Counted from the first letter of the stretch, positions 33,421 to 43,795 are shown. The stretch: DNA of 64,000 bases from Coenobita brevimanus (GCA_032717465.1 JAVRFU010000154.1:124001-188000); one strand, 5' to 3'. Translations and numbers: made by a program. The notes: generated by a model not told the origin, from the sequence alone.

Positions 33421-35150
33421 CAATCTCTTGTCAGTTCCCTAGCCTCACTGACTTCCAAACCTCTCTTCCTCACACACTCATCCACCATACCTCTCCACCT
33501 TCTCCTTGGCCTACCTCACCTCCTCCCTCCTACAAATTCACTAAGATATACCATTTTCACCACTCTATTGTTATCCATTCTCTCCACATGATCAAACCAT
33601 CTTGGTACACTCTCTTCGATTCTGGTGTCCACCGACTTCCTCACTCCACATCTTTCACGAATCACATTATTTTGTATCCTATCCACCCTTTTGTACTCCA
33701 CATACATTCCTCAGCAGTCCCATCTCCACTGCTCTTACTCTTGACTTTTCATTTTCATGTCACACCATATTCTCACATCCACGTGTTAAAGCTGGCACTA
33801 ACACTCCTTGATATAAGTCTCGTGCAGCTGTTACACTCAAGCCTCTGTTTCTTATCAAGGCCTCCATTGCAACAGCTACATTTCTTTCTTGTATCACTCT
33901 ACTTTAACTTCTTCTGCACAGTTTTCTCTCTTTCTATCACTGTACCCAGGTATTTGAATTCTCTCACCAATTCCAGTCTCTCTCCAATCACCATTACATC
34001 GCACTGGGAGTCACCTTCTCTCTCAATAACCATCACTTTACTCTTTTCTACATATACTCTCAAGGCATGACACTCACAGACATCAGAAAAACTCTGCACT
34101 AGTCTACCAAGTTCTTGTCCAGTACTTGCAAACAGTACTGCATCATCAGCATACAACAAATTTGAGATATTTCATCCCTCACCATTCATTACCAACACCA
34201 TCCCTCTCTCCATTACTCGTGTTTTTACTTCTCTCATCACGCCATCCATAAATATATTGAACAACCATGGGGACATCAAACAACCTCGTCAAACGCTCAC
34301 ACCGATCGAGAACCTTCACTTAGATGTCCAATAACCCTTACACATGCTTCATTACCATCATAATAACGCTTGATGGCACCTAGCAGTTTACCATCTACAC
34401 CGTACATGAGCAAAACATTCCACAATCCTTCTCTGTCCACTTTGTCGTATGCTTTTTCAAGATACAAGAATGCCATAAACACCTCATGGTCCTTCTCACA
34501 AGCCTTCTTTGCTATCTGTCTCACTGCAAATATTTGATCCACACATCCTCTGCCACTCCTAAAGCCACCCTATTCATCACTCCCTAGGTCTTCTGATATC
34601 TCTTTTACTTTATAATAATTTCTTCCATATACCTTCCTTACCACACTCAATAAACTTATGCTACAATAATTCTTGCACTCACTTCGCTCACCTTTATTTT
34701 TGTACAGGGGTACAATCACAGCCTTTTTCCACTCTGCTGGCACAGTTTCGCTCATCCATGCCTTCTTACATATCTCCAACAAGCACTTCATTCCACTTTC
34801 TCCACTACAGTTAAGCATCTCTGCATACACCTCATCAACCCCAGCTGCTTTCCCATTTTTCAGTCACTTCACAGCACTCTTCACCTGTGCGAGTGTCACG
34901 TCTTCTGGCACTGCATTCCTTCTCTGCACACCCCCAAAACAATCATTTTTACAGCCGCTCTGCTCTCTCTATTCCCATTCATCAGGCTTTCAAAATATTC
35001 TTTCCATCTGATCCTAACTTCATCCCCATGGGTTAATGGTCTACCACCTACGTCCTTCACACCATCACATTTCTCTCCGTTTTCACTTCTACATTTCCGC
35101 ACCTCTTTCCAGAATAACTTCTATTTTCAGATTAGTTCGCATTCATTTTT
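33421..35150 (-). pseudogene. LINE-E copy 2
   Basis: Minus strand. The RT C-terminus lies near 33500-33720 (EERCGVRKSVDTRIEESVPR). LLYADDAVLFASTGQELGRL with an intact YADD is at 34080-34160. The upstream parts are MAFLYLEKAYDKVDREGLWN (34415-34475) and AEMLNCSGESGMKCLLEICK with VIVPLYKNKGERSECKNY (34680-34830). The far 5' part reaches about 35150. The true 3' end (UTR and GAT tail) is missing, replaced at 33420 by the SINE. Confidence 0.82.
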
Positions 35151-35810
35151 CTTCCTAGATCATCATTTACCTCCCTACACTTTAAAAATGAATAATTTAC
35201 ACAGTAACAGATACAGTAGCAATACATTCCTAACACACGCCATGTACAAAGATCCCTTAGCATGAAGGGAGAGCCCTCTCGATGTCAGAAGGGGCAACAT
35301 CTCCCTAAATACCTTCCAACCATGCCATGGCTACAAAGCTAGCTCCAGTCTCACACTCCAGCACATAACATATCCCCCAAACAACAAAACTCTTCCATAC
35401 GCTCAAGCGACTCACCAGCAAGATCAATCCTTTCACACCTGACATTCTCTACATGCTCTCCCTGAAACATGACACCCATGAAATCAACATTATTTTTTGT
35501 CAACATCTGATGTCACTACATCTCTTATGCAGCCACTTATCACAAAACACTGCACAAGATGGAGTTACTTCCCACAATCTTGTGGCCTGCCACACATGGC
35601 CACACTTGCTATGTGTTGACAGTACCACCACCAGCCCTAGATATCTTTTGTTTAACCGCATTTACTCTCAAACTCTTGTTCCCCATTCTGTCTCTCCATT
35701 TCTTAACTCTTCCTCTGTCTCCTTTTCATTCTCTGCAATCAGCACCAAGTCATCAGCATACAATCTCTCCCATGAGTCCGTCTCTGAAGTCATGTGATAG
35801 AGTCTCAAGC

Positions 35811-35893
35811 CATCCATCCATCATCCAATCCTATGTTGCCCCACAAGGAGTGTAGGAGCCCCGGGCTAGGCAAGTTGGTCCTGACATTTAAGA
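35811..35893 (-). mobile_element. SINE S2 3'-end fragment in LINE-B
   Basis: The CCATCCATCC tail at about 35812-35823 is followed (minus-strand S2) by CAATCCTATGTTGCCCCACA and the GGAGCCCCGGGCTAGGCAAG module, ending TTAAGATGAGAG. It interrupts the LINE-B RT between sequences that are contiguous in the copy at 48.1 kb. Confidence 0.78.
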
Positions 35894-36399
35894 TGAGAGC
35901 ACCATGACAAATAATACAGGGCTTAAGACTGACCCTTGACGGATGCAAACATTCACGGAAAGCTCATCACTCAAATTTCCATTCACTCTCACCTGGGTGC
36001 TAGCACCCACATACTTAGTCATAACCACTGTAACCACCCACTTCTCGATACCAAGCTTTCTCATTGCCAACTTCGCCACACCACCTCTCTAGGAACCATG
36101 TCAATGGCTTTCTCCAAATGAAGAAAAACAAGGTACTGTACAGCTCCCTCTCCTCTCCTCAATATTTTCCCTGAAGCTGCTGGACAATAAATATGGCATC
36201 AGTGGTCTCACTGCCTGGTACAAACTGAAGCTGCATCTCATCAATATTCACTCTTTCCCTAATCATACCTTTTAGGACTCTCTGAATTACCTTCATTATC
36301 TGGTCCAAAAGTTTTATCCATCCATCCATCATTCAATCGCATGTCGCCCCATGAGGAGCATAGGAACCTGGGGCTAGGCAAATTGGTCCTGACATTTAA

Positions 36400-36774
36400 C
36401 CCGTTAACTGCTCTATACATCCTAAGTTGTTCCGAGTGCAATTGCTCAATACAGCCCTGGCTGCGCAGGTGAATTTCGAATCTAGTGCCATGGTGACCAA
36501 GACCGACCCATGCAAGCACGTTTGAGCCTTCAAAACCGAAATCAAAACCGGAAAAGAAAACAAAAACCATACATTCCAACAGGGAATCAGACACTTCAAT
36601 GTTCATCCATGGCTTTACCAAGGTAAATATTGAGCTAATATTTCGTTACTATATACTTTGGCATGTGTTTTCTCAATTCCTAACACAAAACTTTGCCTTT
36701 GGGAAATTTCATTTTTACCCCTATGTCTGTGCACCACGGACACCTCCAAAAAACTGCCATGAGCAGTTAACGGG
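36400..36774. mobile_element. piggyBac-type MITE (375 bp)
   Basis: Perfect 14-bp terminal inverted repeats CCCGTTAACTGCTC face each other, flanked by TTAA at 36396-36399 and 36775-36778. The SINE reads ACATTTAAGATGAG across the site in the uninterrupted copy at 35886-35900, so the insertion duplicated TTAA exactly. TTAA duplication and CCC ends are hallmarks of piggyBac elements. There is no transposase. A LINE-B 3'-end-like piece (CATGCAAGCACGTTTGAGCC) lies inside at about 36509. Confidence 0.92.
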
Positions 36775-36947
36775 TTAAGATGAGAGTGACCAGCCTCACT
36801 CATCCCTACGTGGCATTACATGAACAATAAACCCTAACCACCCTTTGGTTATAAACCTACACACATTCAATCTGACTGGGGCACCTTAATTACCCACTAA
36901 ACCACCAGATGCCATAATTTGGTTATATGATTACCACCCAACGTAGT

Positions 36948-36978
36948 AAATGGTTTCCTGGCGTACAGGAAACCATTT
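36948..36978. repeat. Perfect 13-bp hairpin in SINE head
   Basis: AAATGGTTTCCTG, a five-base loop GCGTA, then CAGGAAACCATTT. It would fold into a stable stem in the SINE RNA. Imperfect versions lie at 6247-6275, 12108-12136 and 33321-33351. Confidence 0.9.
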
Positions 36979-39243
36979 GGCTTGTCACTCAGTGTAGAGT
37001 CACCCAAAGGCAGAAGTAAGAGGAAAGAATGACAGAAGAGGAAGGAAAGAAGATAGAAAAGGGCAGACACCCAAAGCAGCACCACATTGACTGAGTGGAT
37101 GGTATGCCTTTATAATTTCCATTTTCCCCTCACAGACATATACAATCACACTCTCCAGCCAGTCATCTGCAACAACACACTCATATATGATCATATTTAT
37201 CAAATCAGCAACTAAACCCACTCCTATCTCTCCCGAGGTCTTCAGCGTTTCACCAGTCATCCCAGACATACCCGCCACCTTCCCCAACTGCATGCTGTGT
37301 ATTGCCATGCTCACGGTAGCAGCAGCAATCAAAGACCAAGGACCAAACACTGGATCCACTGACTCCAACCCTTCCTTGTTGCAGTCAAACTCCTTCTTCA
37401 GCAACCAGTTATAAATACTCTCTCCAGGCATCTTTTTAATATCCTCACTGTCCACCACTACCTGTCCTTCATCATTCTTCACACACTGCCAACCTACGAT
37501 ATCCCTGTTTTCCCTCTTCATCTGATTTGCCACCTTAAATACCATATTCCTCCTTCCAACCCTGATTTGGTTATCCAGTAAAAGTCTCTGAGACTCAGAG
37601 TTTGCACTGTACACACCCCCTTTCTGGCCCAATGCTTGGCAGCCAAGTATTCCTCTCTGTTATCATCCCTTTTTCCATTCCTGGAAAAGTCTTCATTTCT
37701 CCTTAACTGCGGCTTGTACACCCTCATCCCACCATCGTGTAACCCTGTATCTTGGTGAGCTCCTTGTCCATCCACACACCGAATCAGAAACTCTCAAGAG
37801 ACTGTTCTTGAGAGCTCTATACTGCTAATTTACACTTCTGTCTACAGCTCTGTTTGGTCATCACTCATCTCGCTATAGGAGGCATCCCTTACTGTTATGC
37901 AGCCGAAGATCCTTTTCTTCACTATGTGCTCCTTTAATACCATGTCACATACCAGTAATTTGTGTTGCTGCACACACTCTTTGCTCCCTATAACTTTACC
38001 ATCCTTCAATAACCTTCCATTAGCTCTCCTGACCAGAAAATAGCCAGTCTGGCTGCTACTACTGTTCCCAGACTCATAAGCAATCAGTCTACTCTCTTTT
38101 CCTAAAATGCATGTTGCACACAATCATGATTATTGCCTCCCAGAATTCCAATATTCTTTCCTCTTCCACATTCCTCGTATCTTATACACATCTCCCATGC
38201 ACCCTGTCTTATCCTCGAGATGCTCTACCCACATGACCATATAAATCCACATCCACAGTACAACCTAATCATTCCCAGTACCATCAAGAACATGTACCAA
38301 ATCATCCCAGAATCCACCCTCTTCTTCCTCATCCAAGCCAACCTGTGAAGTGTTTGCTAATTCTACCGTGATCAGGAGCTCTTCAAACAACATTTTCAAT
38401 GCTATAATCACTCTTAACACATACATAAGCACACTCTACCCACTCCCCTTCGGGAGGCATGCCCACACCACCATATCTGTCCACACCTGCCTCCCAAAGT
38501 ATCTTACACCTACCATCTTTCCCAAAATTCATCCTTGCTGACTCCCCCTATACCTAACCTCCTATACGCAGCATCAACCTGCCTTCTGTTTAGGGCCTGC
38601 ACCACTTATCCCTTTCTACCCTTCAAGCTATAAACATTCCAAGATGCCCTTCTGAACTCCTTGGGTGATTTGGTGTTCTCAGGCTTGCTTTTTACAGTGC
38701 TTAGTTTCGAAGTCATGTCAGTAGTTAAAGGAGGAGACAGATCACAAGCCCCACCACACACAACCCCAGGTCCAAGCAGAGGATCAGGGATCCATAGCCC
38801 ACCAGCCATGGCCAGTGGCTGTGACAGTGGCCTCAGGGACCCAGCCAGGACAGCTACAGGAATACCCTACAGGCACCCCTTGACACTAACTGCTCCGTCA
38901 TTATACTTTCATTGATAAGGTAGCCTCCTGGGTGGCTACTTCCAGGTTTAAGCCCCTCTCTACTGAGCAGAAGCAGCAGCCTAGGAACCACAATGCTCGG
39001 TACCCTCTGGCGGGGCCAGATCAGAGCCCTATACCATCCCAGTCTCAAATGTGTGCTGACGAAGCCTGTGCTATGCCTCTCCCCTCAAGTCTGCCACTAG
39101 GTAATGGGAACAAAGTTTTCTGGTTGCATGCCCTTGCTGGTGTCAACCCCTGTGATGTAGTAGGGTATGGTGTGTAGTATGGAAAGTGTGTGTAGTGTAG
39201 CGTATAAGACAGTCAAAGAAAGTTTTTGCAATTAAAAACTCAC

Positions 39244-39460
39244 CAGCACCCCCTCCTTCTCTTCATTCACCATCCGTTTTCTGGTACGGTTGAAGTTTTC
39301 AAACTGAAATATCCTGGCATAGTCTTCTGGAAGGTTCTCATCAGGGTTCCATGGGAAGTGCGGAAGCTCTGGAGGCCACGAAACTTTTGAAGGCGAACCT
39401 GAGCCGGAATGGTTTTTGGTGTATCCATTTCATCAGGAAACATGGCATCCTCTCGAGCCA
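39244..39460 (-). CDS. TSR1: TSR1 (ribosome maturation factor) exon with a frameshift
   Basis: TSR1 is a GTPase-like protein without GTPase activity, needed for 40S ribosomal subunit maturation. The 217-bp minus-strand exon has acceptor ATTCACAG|TGG at 39460 and donor CTG|GTGAGT at 39244. It encodes AREDAMFPDEMDTPKTIPAQ, then VRLQKFRGLQSFRTS. The family's next residues (PWDP.ENLP.DYARIFQFENF) are present only in the next frame, because one base is missing from a G run near 39357-39360 (plus strand). After the shift the sequence reads PWNPDENLPEDYARIFQF and NFNRTRKRMVNEEKEGVL to the donor. Either the gene is a pseudogene or the assembly has an under-called homopolymer. No other TSR1 exon was recognised. 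Confidence 0.88.
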
Positions 39461-39572
39461 CTGTGAATGTAATTGCTCATATTAGCAATGCCCAATGAAA
39501 ATGAATGTTGTGTCCCAGTTTAGTATGAAGACTATAAATCTCTTGTAAAATATAAGGGCTTTGTCACACCTA

Positions 39573-39878
39573 ATTATTGGCATTTTGCAAACCTAAAAAC
39601 CTTCTAGCTTTACTATACTCCATTTCACCGAGTTTGGCACCATCTCTGATACCTGAATGCCTGTAGTGTTCATGTAAATCCTCTGTACTAGGTAAACCTC
39701 TATGTATTACCTTGAGAACCAATATATAAAGGATATATAAAGGCAATACAAAAAGGTACATCCAGTACAGAGGACCTTTATCAGTGCTACAGGCGTTGAC
39801 AACATCACTGATGGTGCCAGACTCGGTGAAATGAAGTACAATGTCGTTGTTGATGTAGTAATAACCTGGTAGTGACAT
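39573..39878 (-). CDS. Hypothetical 102-codon ORF, probably repeat-derived
   Basis: An uninterrupted minus-strand frame with a hydrophobic stretch (WMYLFVLPLYILYILVLKVI) and a polar end (EMEYSKARRFLGLQNANN). It lies between the TSR1 exon and the 3' end of LINE-F, with no splice-like borders seen. I do not recognise a family. The wording looks like open frames common in the 3' regions of arthropod repeats. Confidence 0.25.
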
Positions 39879-39994
39879 ATGTATTACTGTTGCTAAAAAG
39901 TAATGATCTACCCACAGATTTAGTGCTCTCTAGAAATTAGTACCATTTTAAAAATATTAATTTATGATTCAAATGCACTGGCCTATTGATATCT

Positions 39995-41945
39995 GTACTG
40001 TATTTACCTATTTGTAGTATACAGGAATTGAGCTAAGCTCGTGTTGTCCTGTCTCCATATCTACATTTATCCAATCTAGTTTTAAACACATGAATGTTTT
40101 TTGCCTGCACCACCTCCCCGTCTAAGTCATTCCAAATACTTATGCTTCTATTCGGGAAACTGAACCTTTTAAGATTATTAAGACATCTACTTTTCCTCAA
40201 CTTGAAGTCATGACCTCTTGTTCTTCCATCATCCAACCCAAAAAGATCCTCTCTATCCACCCTTTCCAATTCTCTTACATTTCTAAATATCGTGATCAAG
40301 TCACCTCTTTCTTTTCTCTCACGCAGCGTTGGTAACTTCAGTTTTTCCAGTCTCTCCTCGTAAGTGAGTTCCCTTAAACATGGTATCATCCTTGTTGCCA
40401 TCCGTTGAACCCTCTCTAGTTTACTAATATGCTTCTTCAAATGAGGTGACCATACCACAGCCACATACTGTAGCCTTGGTCTTATCATGGCCACTATCAA
40501 CTCCCTCAGCATTTCCTCGTCCACATAATTAAAAGCCACTCTCATATTGGTCAGTAATCCATAAGTTCCTCCAGTGATCTTGTTTATATGTTTTTCTAGT
40601 GACAAATCATCCTGAATAGTCACTCCCAAGTTTTTCTCATCTGTTCTCTTACAAATTATCTCACTGCCCATTTTATATGTCCAGTGTGGTCTTTTTTCAC
40701 TCATTCCCATTTCTAATACATGACACTTCTTGGCAAGTCTGGCTCCAGCTGTGGAATTTGTCCAAGTCCTCTTGCAGTTTTTTACAACTATCAGTGCCTT
40801 TAATATGTTTCATGATTTTAGCATCATCTGCGAACATACTCATGTAACTATTTAAACACTCTGGTAAATCATTTACATAAATCAGAAACATTACTGGGGC
40901 TAAGATAGAGCCCTGGGGTACTCCATTAGTCACGTTTCTCCACTGTGAAGCCCTGTCGCTTATAACTGTTCTCATCTGCCTTCCTATCAAATAATCTTCC
41001 ATCCACTTTAATAGTTTCCCATGCACCCCTCCAAAGGTCTTCAACTTCCACAGCAGTCTCCTATAGGGAACCCTGTCAAATGCGAGGTCAAGATAGACGC
41101 AATCTGCCCATCCCTCTCTCTCTTGTATGACATCTATTACCCTGCTGTAGAAACTTAATAGGTTAGTAACACATGATCGTCCTTCCCTAAAACCAAATTG
41201 TCTTGGTGCTATCACTTCATTTTCTTCTAAATACTTTATCCATCTTTTTCTAATAATTTTCTGGCAGATTTTACAAACAATACTAGTAAGTGATACAGGT
41301 CTATAACTGAGTGGATCTTTCCTATCTCCTCCCTTGAAGATTGGCACAATACTTGCTCTTTTCCAATCTTTAGGTAACTGTCCATTTTCCAGTGATGTCT
41401 TGATGACAAACAGGCCACACTAACTGGTCTGCACATTCCTTCAGGATCCATCCAGACACAGCATCTGGTCCCATTGCTTTTCTTACATCCAAATCCCTCA
41501 TCAACTGCAGCACCTCATTCACATCCACTGTAACTTCTGCCATTCCCGTCACCCTGGGTTCTATTTCAGGTTCCCTAAATTCCTCTTCCAGCACATAGAC
41601 TGACTGCAGTTTGTTGTTCATTATTTCACACAATTCTTCTTCTCTTTCACAGGTTTCATCTCCATCCCTCAATCGAATTATACTGTCCTTAACTTTCATT
41701 TTACCATTCACAAACCTATAAAATAATTTTGGCTCCTTTTTACATTTAGTTACAATATCTTTTTCATATTTCCTTTCTTCTTCTCTCCGTACCCATGTAT
41801 ATTCAATTCTTACCTGCTTGTACTCCTCCCAAGCCCTTTCACTATATTGTACCTTCTTTTCACTTTATTCTATGCTCTTTTTCTTGCTTCATGTGCCACT
41901 CTACATCTGTTGTTAAACCATTCTTTCTTCCTTTCCATAAGTGCG
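39995..41945 (-). pseudogene. LINE-F (CR1-like) RT, nearly intact in two frames
   Basis: Minus strand. Upstream piece 41370-41711: DVNEVLQLMRDLDVRKAMGP, DAVSGWILKECADQL. RT core 40697-41347: PIFKGGDRKDPLSYRPVSLT, QFGFREGRSCVTNLLSFYSR, VYLDLAFDRVPYRRL, NGVPQGSILAPVMFLIYVND, and the intact active site MFADDAKIMK. C-terminal region 40033-40710: KNLGVTIQDDLSLEKHINKI and LRPRLQYVAVVWSPH-like sequence (IRPRLQYVAVVWSPHLKKH). Frameshifts occur at about 40700 and 41360. LDL.KAFDRV has lost its Lys (LDLAFDRV), a small in-frame deletion near a catalytic Asp. Confidence 0.88.
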
Positions 41946-41972
41946 GAAAATATTGGGACATTTACTAACTCT

Positions 41973-42007
41973 TGTTATATACACTTCTATCAGAAGTGTA
42001 TATAACA
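41973..42007. repeat. 16-bp perfect inverted repeat
   Basis: TGTTATATACACTTCT, three-base loop ATC, then the exact reverse complement AGAAGTGTATATAACA. It lies between the 5' end of LINE-F and the 3' tail of LINE-A and belongs to neither. Confidence 0.9.
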
Positions 42008-42105
42008 CACTCCAAAAACCTAAGTCCCCTACCCAGGGGCAACACCTTAGCCCTTATTGACAAAAAGGGACACAGCGTAAAACTAAAAAAATAAATAAAT
42101 CTATC

Positions 42106-43275
42106 TATCTATTGCCAGACGCCTCAATCCCGTTTGGGGTGGTCATAAACAAATCGCCTCCAAGTCGCCCTGTCCCCCGCCATTTCACTGCCCTGCTCCC
42201 AACTCACACCCCCCTCTCTCATATACCTCTCCACCCCATCCCTCCATCTCATCCTCAGCCTCCCCCTCCCTCTTCCCCCCTCCACCTCACTCACATACAC
42301 TCTCTTCGTCAGTCTTTCACCCTCCATCCTCTCCACATGGCCAAACCACCTCAGTGTGTTCCTCATAACGCTTCCTATCACATCCACATCAACACCACAA
42401 CGCTCCTTTATATCCTCATTCGTCAGCCTGTCTTTCCTTGTGACTCCACAGGGTCCTCTTAAATAACTCATTTCCACTGCTCTCACTCTTGACTTGTGTC
42501 CTTCCAACAACGTCCAAGCTTCACTTCCATACGTTGGAGTTGGTATCACAATACTGTCATGTAGTAGCTTTTTCACTTCCATGCTCACTTCCCTGTTTCT
42601 TATCACTGCTTTCAAGGAACCAGCAACCTTTCTTCCCTGCTGTACCTTTTCAAACACTTCATCCTCCAAACCTCCATCCTTACTCATCACACTACCCAAG
42701 TACTTAAACGTACTCACATTTTCCAATTCCTCATCATCCAACCTCACTGTACATTCACTGACTTCACCTCTCTCAAAGACTATCACTTTACTCTTCCCTA
42801 CATTCACCTTTAGATTCCGTTTCTTACACACTTTCCCAAACTCATCCACCAAGCCTTGCAGCTCCCCTTCGTCTTCACTCAACAACACAGTATCATCTGC
42901 AAACAACAGTACAGGGAGTTTCCAAACTCTATCCTCTCTCACCAGGGGCACTCCAACATCCACTACCTTACCTTGTACCTCTTTTATTTCCCCATCCATG
43001 TACAGACTGAACAACCATGGAGACATGACACATCCCTGTTTCAACCCAATCTTCAAAGAGAAAAATTCACTTAGTTCACCATCAACACGCACTGCAGCCT
43101 TAGCACCATCATACATACTCTTCACAGCATTCAACAACTTCCAATCTACTCCATATATTCTTAATACTTTCCACAATCCTTGTCTATCCACCCTGTCATA
43201 TTCTTTCTCCAAATCCATGAAAGCCGCATACAACTTCTTTCCTTTCTCTAGAAACTTTTCCACTAAAGATCTAAG
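42106..43275 (-). mobile_element. LINE-A, 5'-truncated, intact C-terminal RT frame
   Basis: A 1.17-kb copy with (GATA)n tail and terminus at 42106-42130, 5'-truncated at about 43275 where a LINE-J fragment begins. The single 379-codon frame (42124-43263) is unbroken, and the sequence is very close to the copy at 56043-57182. This is one of the youngest LINE-A copies here. Confidence 0.92.
42124..43263 (-). CDS. LINE-A reverse transcriptase, C-terminal 379 codons
   Basis: RT palm to C-terminus: FMDLEKEYDRVDRQGLWKVL (palm motif A with catalytic Asp), LKQGCVMSPWLFSLYMDGE (motif B), LLFADDTVLLSEDEGELQGL (motif C with intact FADD), and KYLGSVMSKDG and LKAVIRNREVSMEVKKLLHD (thumb). The C-terminal module is RNTLRWFGHVERMEGERLTK, ending GRGRLRMRWRDGVERYMREG, which is basic and likely nucleic-acid-binding. 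The N-terminal endonuclease and RT fingers are missing through 5' truncation, so this is not a complete protein. Confidence 0.9.
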   Translation of the reverse strand: MEKFLEKGKKLYAAFMDLEKEYDRVDRQGLWKVLRIYGVDWKLLNAVKSMYDGAKAAVRVDGELSEFFSLKIGLKQGCVMSPWLFSLYMDGEIKEVQGKVVDVGVPLVREDRVWKLPVLLFADDTVLLSEDEGELQGLVDEFGKVCKKRNLKVNVGKSKVIVFERGEVSECTVRLDDEELENVSTFKYLGSVMSKDGGLEDEVFEKVQQGRKVAGSLKAVIRNREVSMEVKKLLHDSIVIPTPTYGSEAWTLLEGHKSRVRAVEMSYLRGPCGVTRKDRLTNEDIKERCGVDVDVIGSVMRNTLRWFGHVERMEGERLTKRVYVSEVEGGRGRGRLRMRWRDGVERYMREGGVSWEQGSEMAGDRATWRRFVYDHPKRD

Positions 43276-43284
43276 AATGAGTCA

Positions 43285-43550
43285 TGGCACCATTAAATTT
43301 AATGAGTCTTTTCTGTCCAACTCTAATGCAAAAATTAACTGATACTTCCAGTCCTTCATGAATGCAACAGGTCAACTCTGGAACTGTCTTCCTTTTCCTG
43401 TATTTCCCGCCAGTCTTTTCAGCACACTGTGTCTTGGTATCTCTAAAATCTAAATGAACAGATTTTGAATTAATCACTTCTTATTTTTTCCTGAAGGGAA
43501 CAATTTTATAGGCTTTCAGCCTCTGCTTCCTTCTTCCCTGGCTAAACAAA
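43285..43550 (+). pseudogene. LINE-J 3'-end fragment
   Basis: The plus-strand translation SNAKIN, FQSFMNATGQLWNCLPFPVF matches the LINE-J C-terminus at about 22600-22700 (SNARVN, SQSFIYATGQLWNCLPLSVF). It directly abuts the LINE-A copy. Confidence 0.8.
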
Positions 43551-43649
43551 CAGAAGAAAAAAATAAAGAGAGGAAATGGAGGATAGACAACTTATTTTTT
43601 TTTTTTTTTTCATGGCACCTTCAGAGTTCCACCACAGAGCAGCGTTGTT

Positions 43650-43790
43650 TCAATTTGTTTATACAGGCTCCAACATGCTTAATGTGTTGGCCTTTGTCAC
43701 TTTATGGTTCTCCATCCTGCTTGATTTCTAACAGCCTCTGTTCAGTCCCTTATCCCTGGGGTCACAATGTATGACTTCATCCCCCCGTTT
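43650..43790 (-). repeat. LINE-B 3'-UTR fragment
   Basis: GGCTCCAACATGCTTAATGT... followed by a CTGTTCAGTCCCTTA block matches the LINE-B 3' end at 47105-47220 and another piece at 58130-58250. A T run at about 43593-43609 may be its poly(A) remnant on the minus strand. Confidence 0.7.
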
Positions 43791-43795
43791 CTTTT

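Larger units (their letters stand above)
36313..37108 (-). mobile_element. Composite SINE: S1 head plus S2 module, with MITE inside
   Basis: On the minus strand, from its 5' side (about 37108): head (CATCCACTCAGTCAATGTGG), pyrimidine-rich segment, perfect hairpin (36948-36978), AACCATATAACC-type linker, A box TGGTTTAGTGG (36894-36904) and B box GGTTTATAACC (36847-36857), 36 nt apart as in tRNA genes. The S2 body follows, then a (GGAT)n tail (36314-36330). A 375-bp MITE plus TTAA splits the body at 36400-36778. The whole unit interrupts LINE-B between 36311 and about 37108. Confidence 0.82.
35228..39200 (-). pseudogene. LINE-B copy 2, long, with nested insertions
   Basis: Minus strand, from the RT C-terminus (about 35228) up to a 5' leader (about 38650-39200). 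RT pieces include CIRQGSVLSPVLFVMVLSS near 35890-35950 and MAKLAMRKLGIEKWVVTVVM (36010-36079). Upstream come GKVAGMSGMTGETLKTSGEI (37200-37290), endonuclease pieces near 37842-38123 (FLVRRANGRLLKDGKVIGSK), and the start motif ASWNVYSLKGRKG (38606-38650). The last 450 or so bases of the 3' end are lacking. It is interrupted by SINE S2 pieces at 35811-35893 and 36313-37108, the latter carrying a MITE. Confidence 0.82.

Noticed and set aside
36259..36621. 120-codon minus-strand frame spanning LINE-B, SINE and MITE
   Set aside because: It crosses three element borders, so it is a chance frame.
42489..43275. Host gene annotation for the long RT frames (often labelled as host proteins in automated annotations)
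   Set aside because: Motif order, (GATA)n tails, 5' truncation and many copies show they are retrotransposons.
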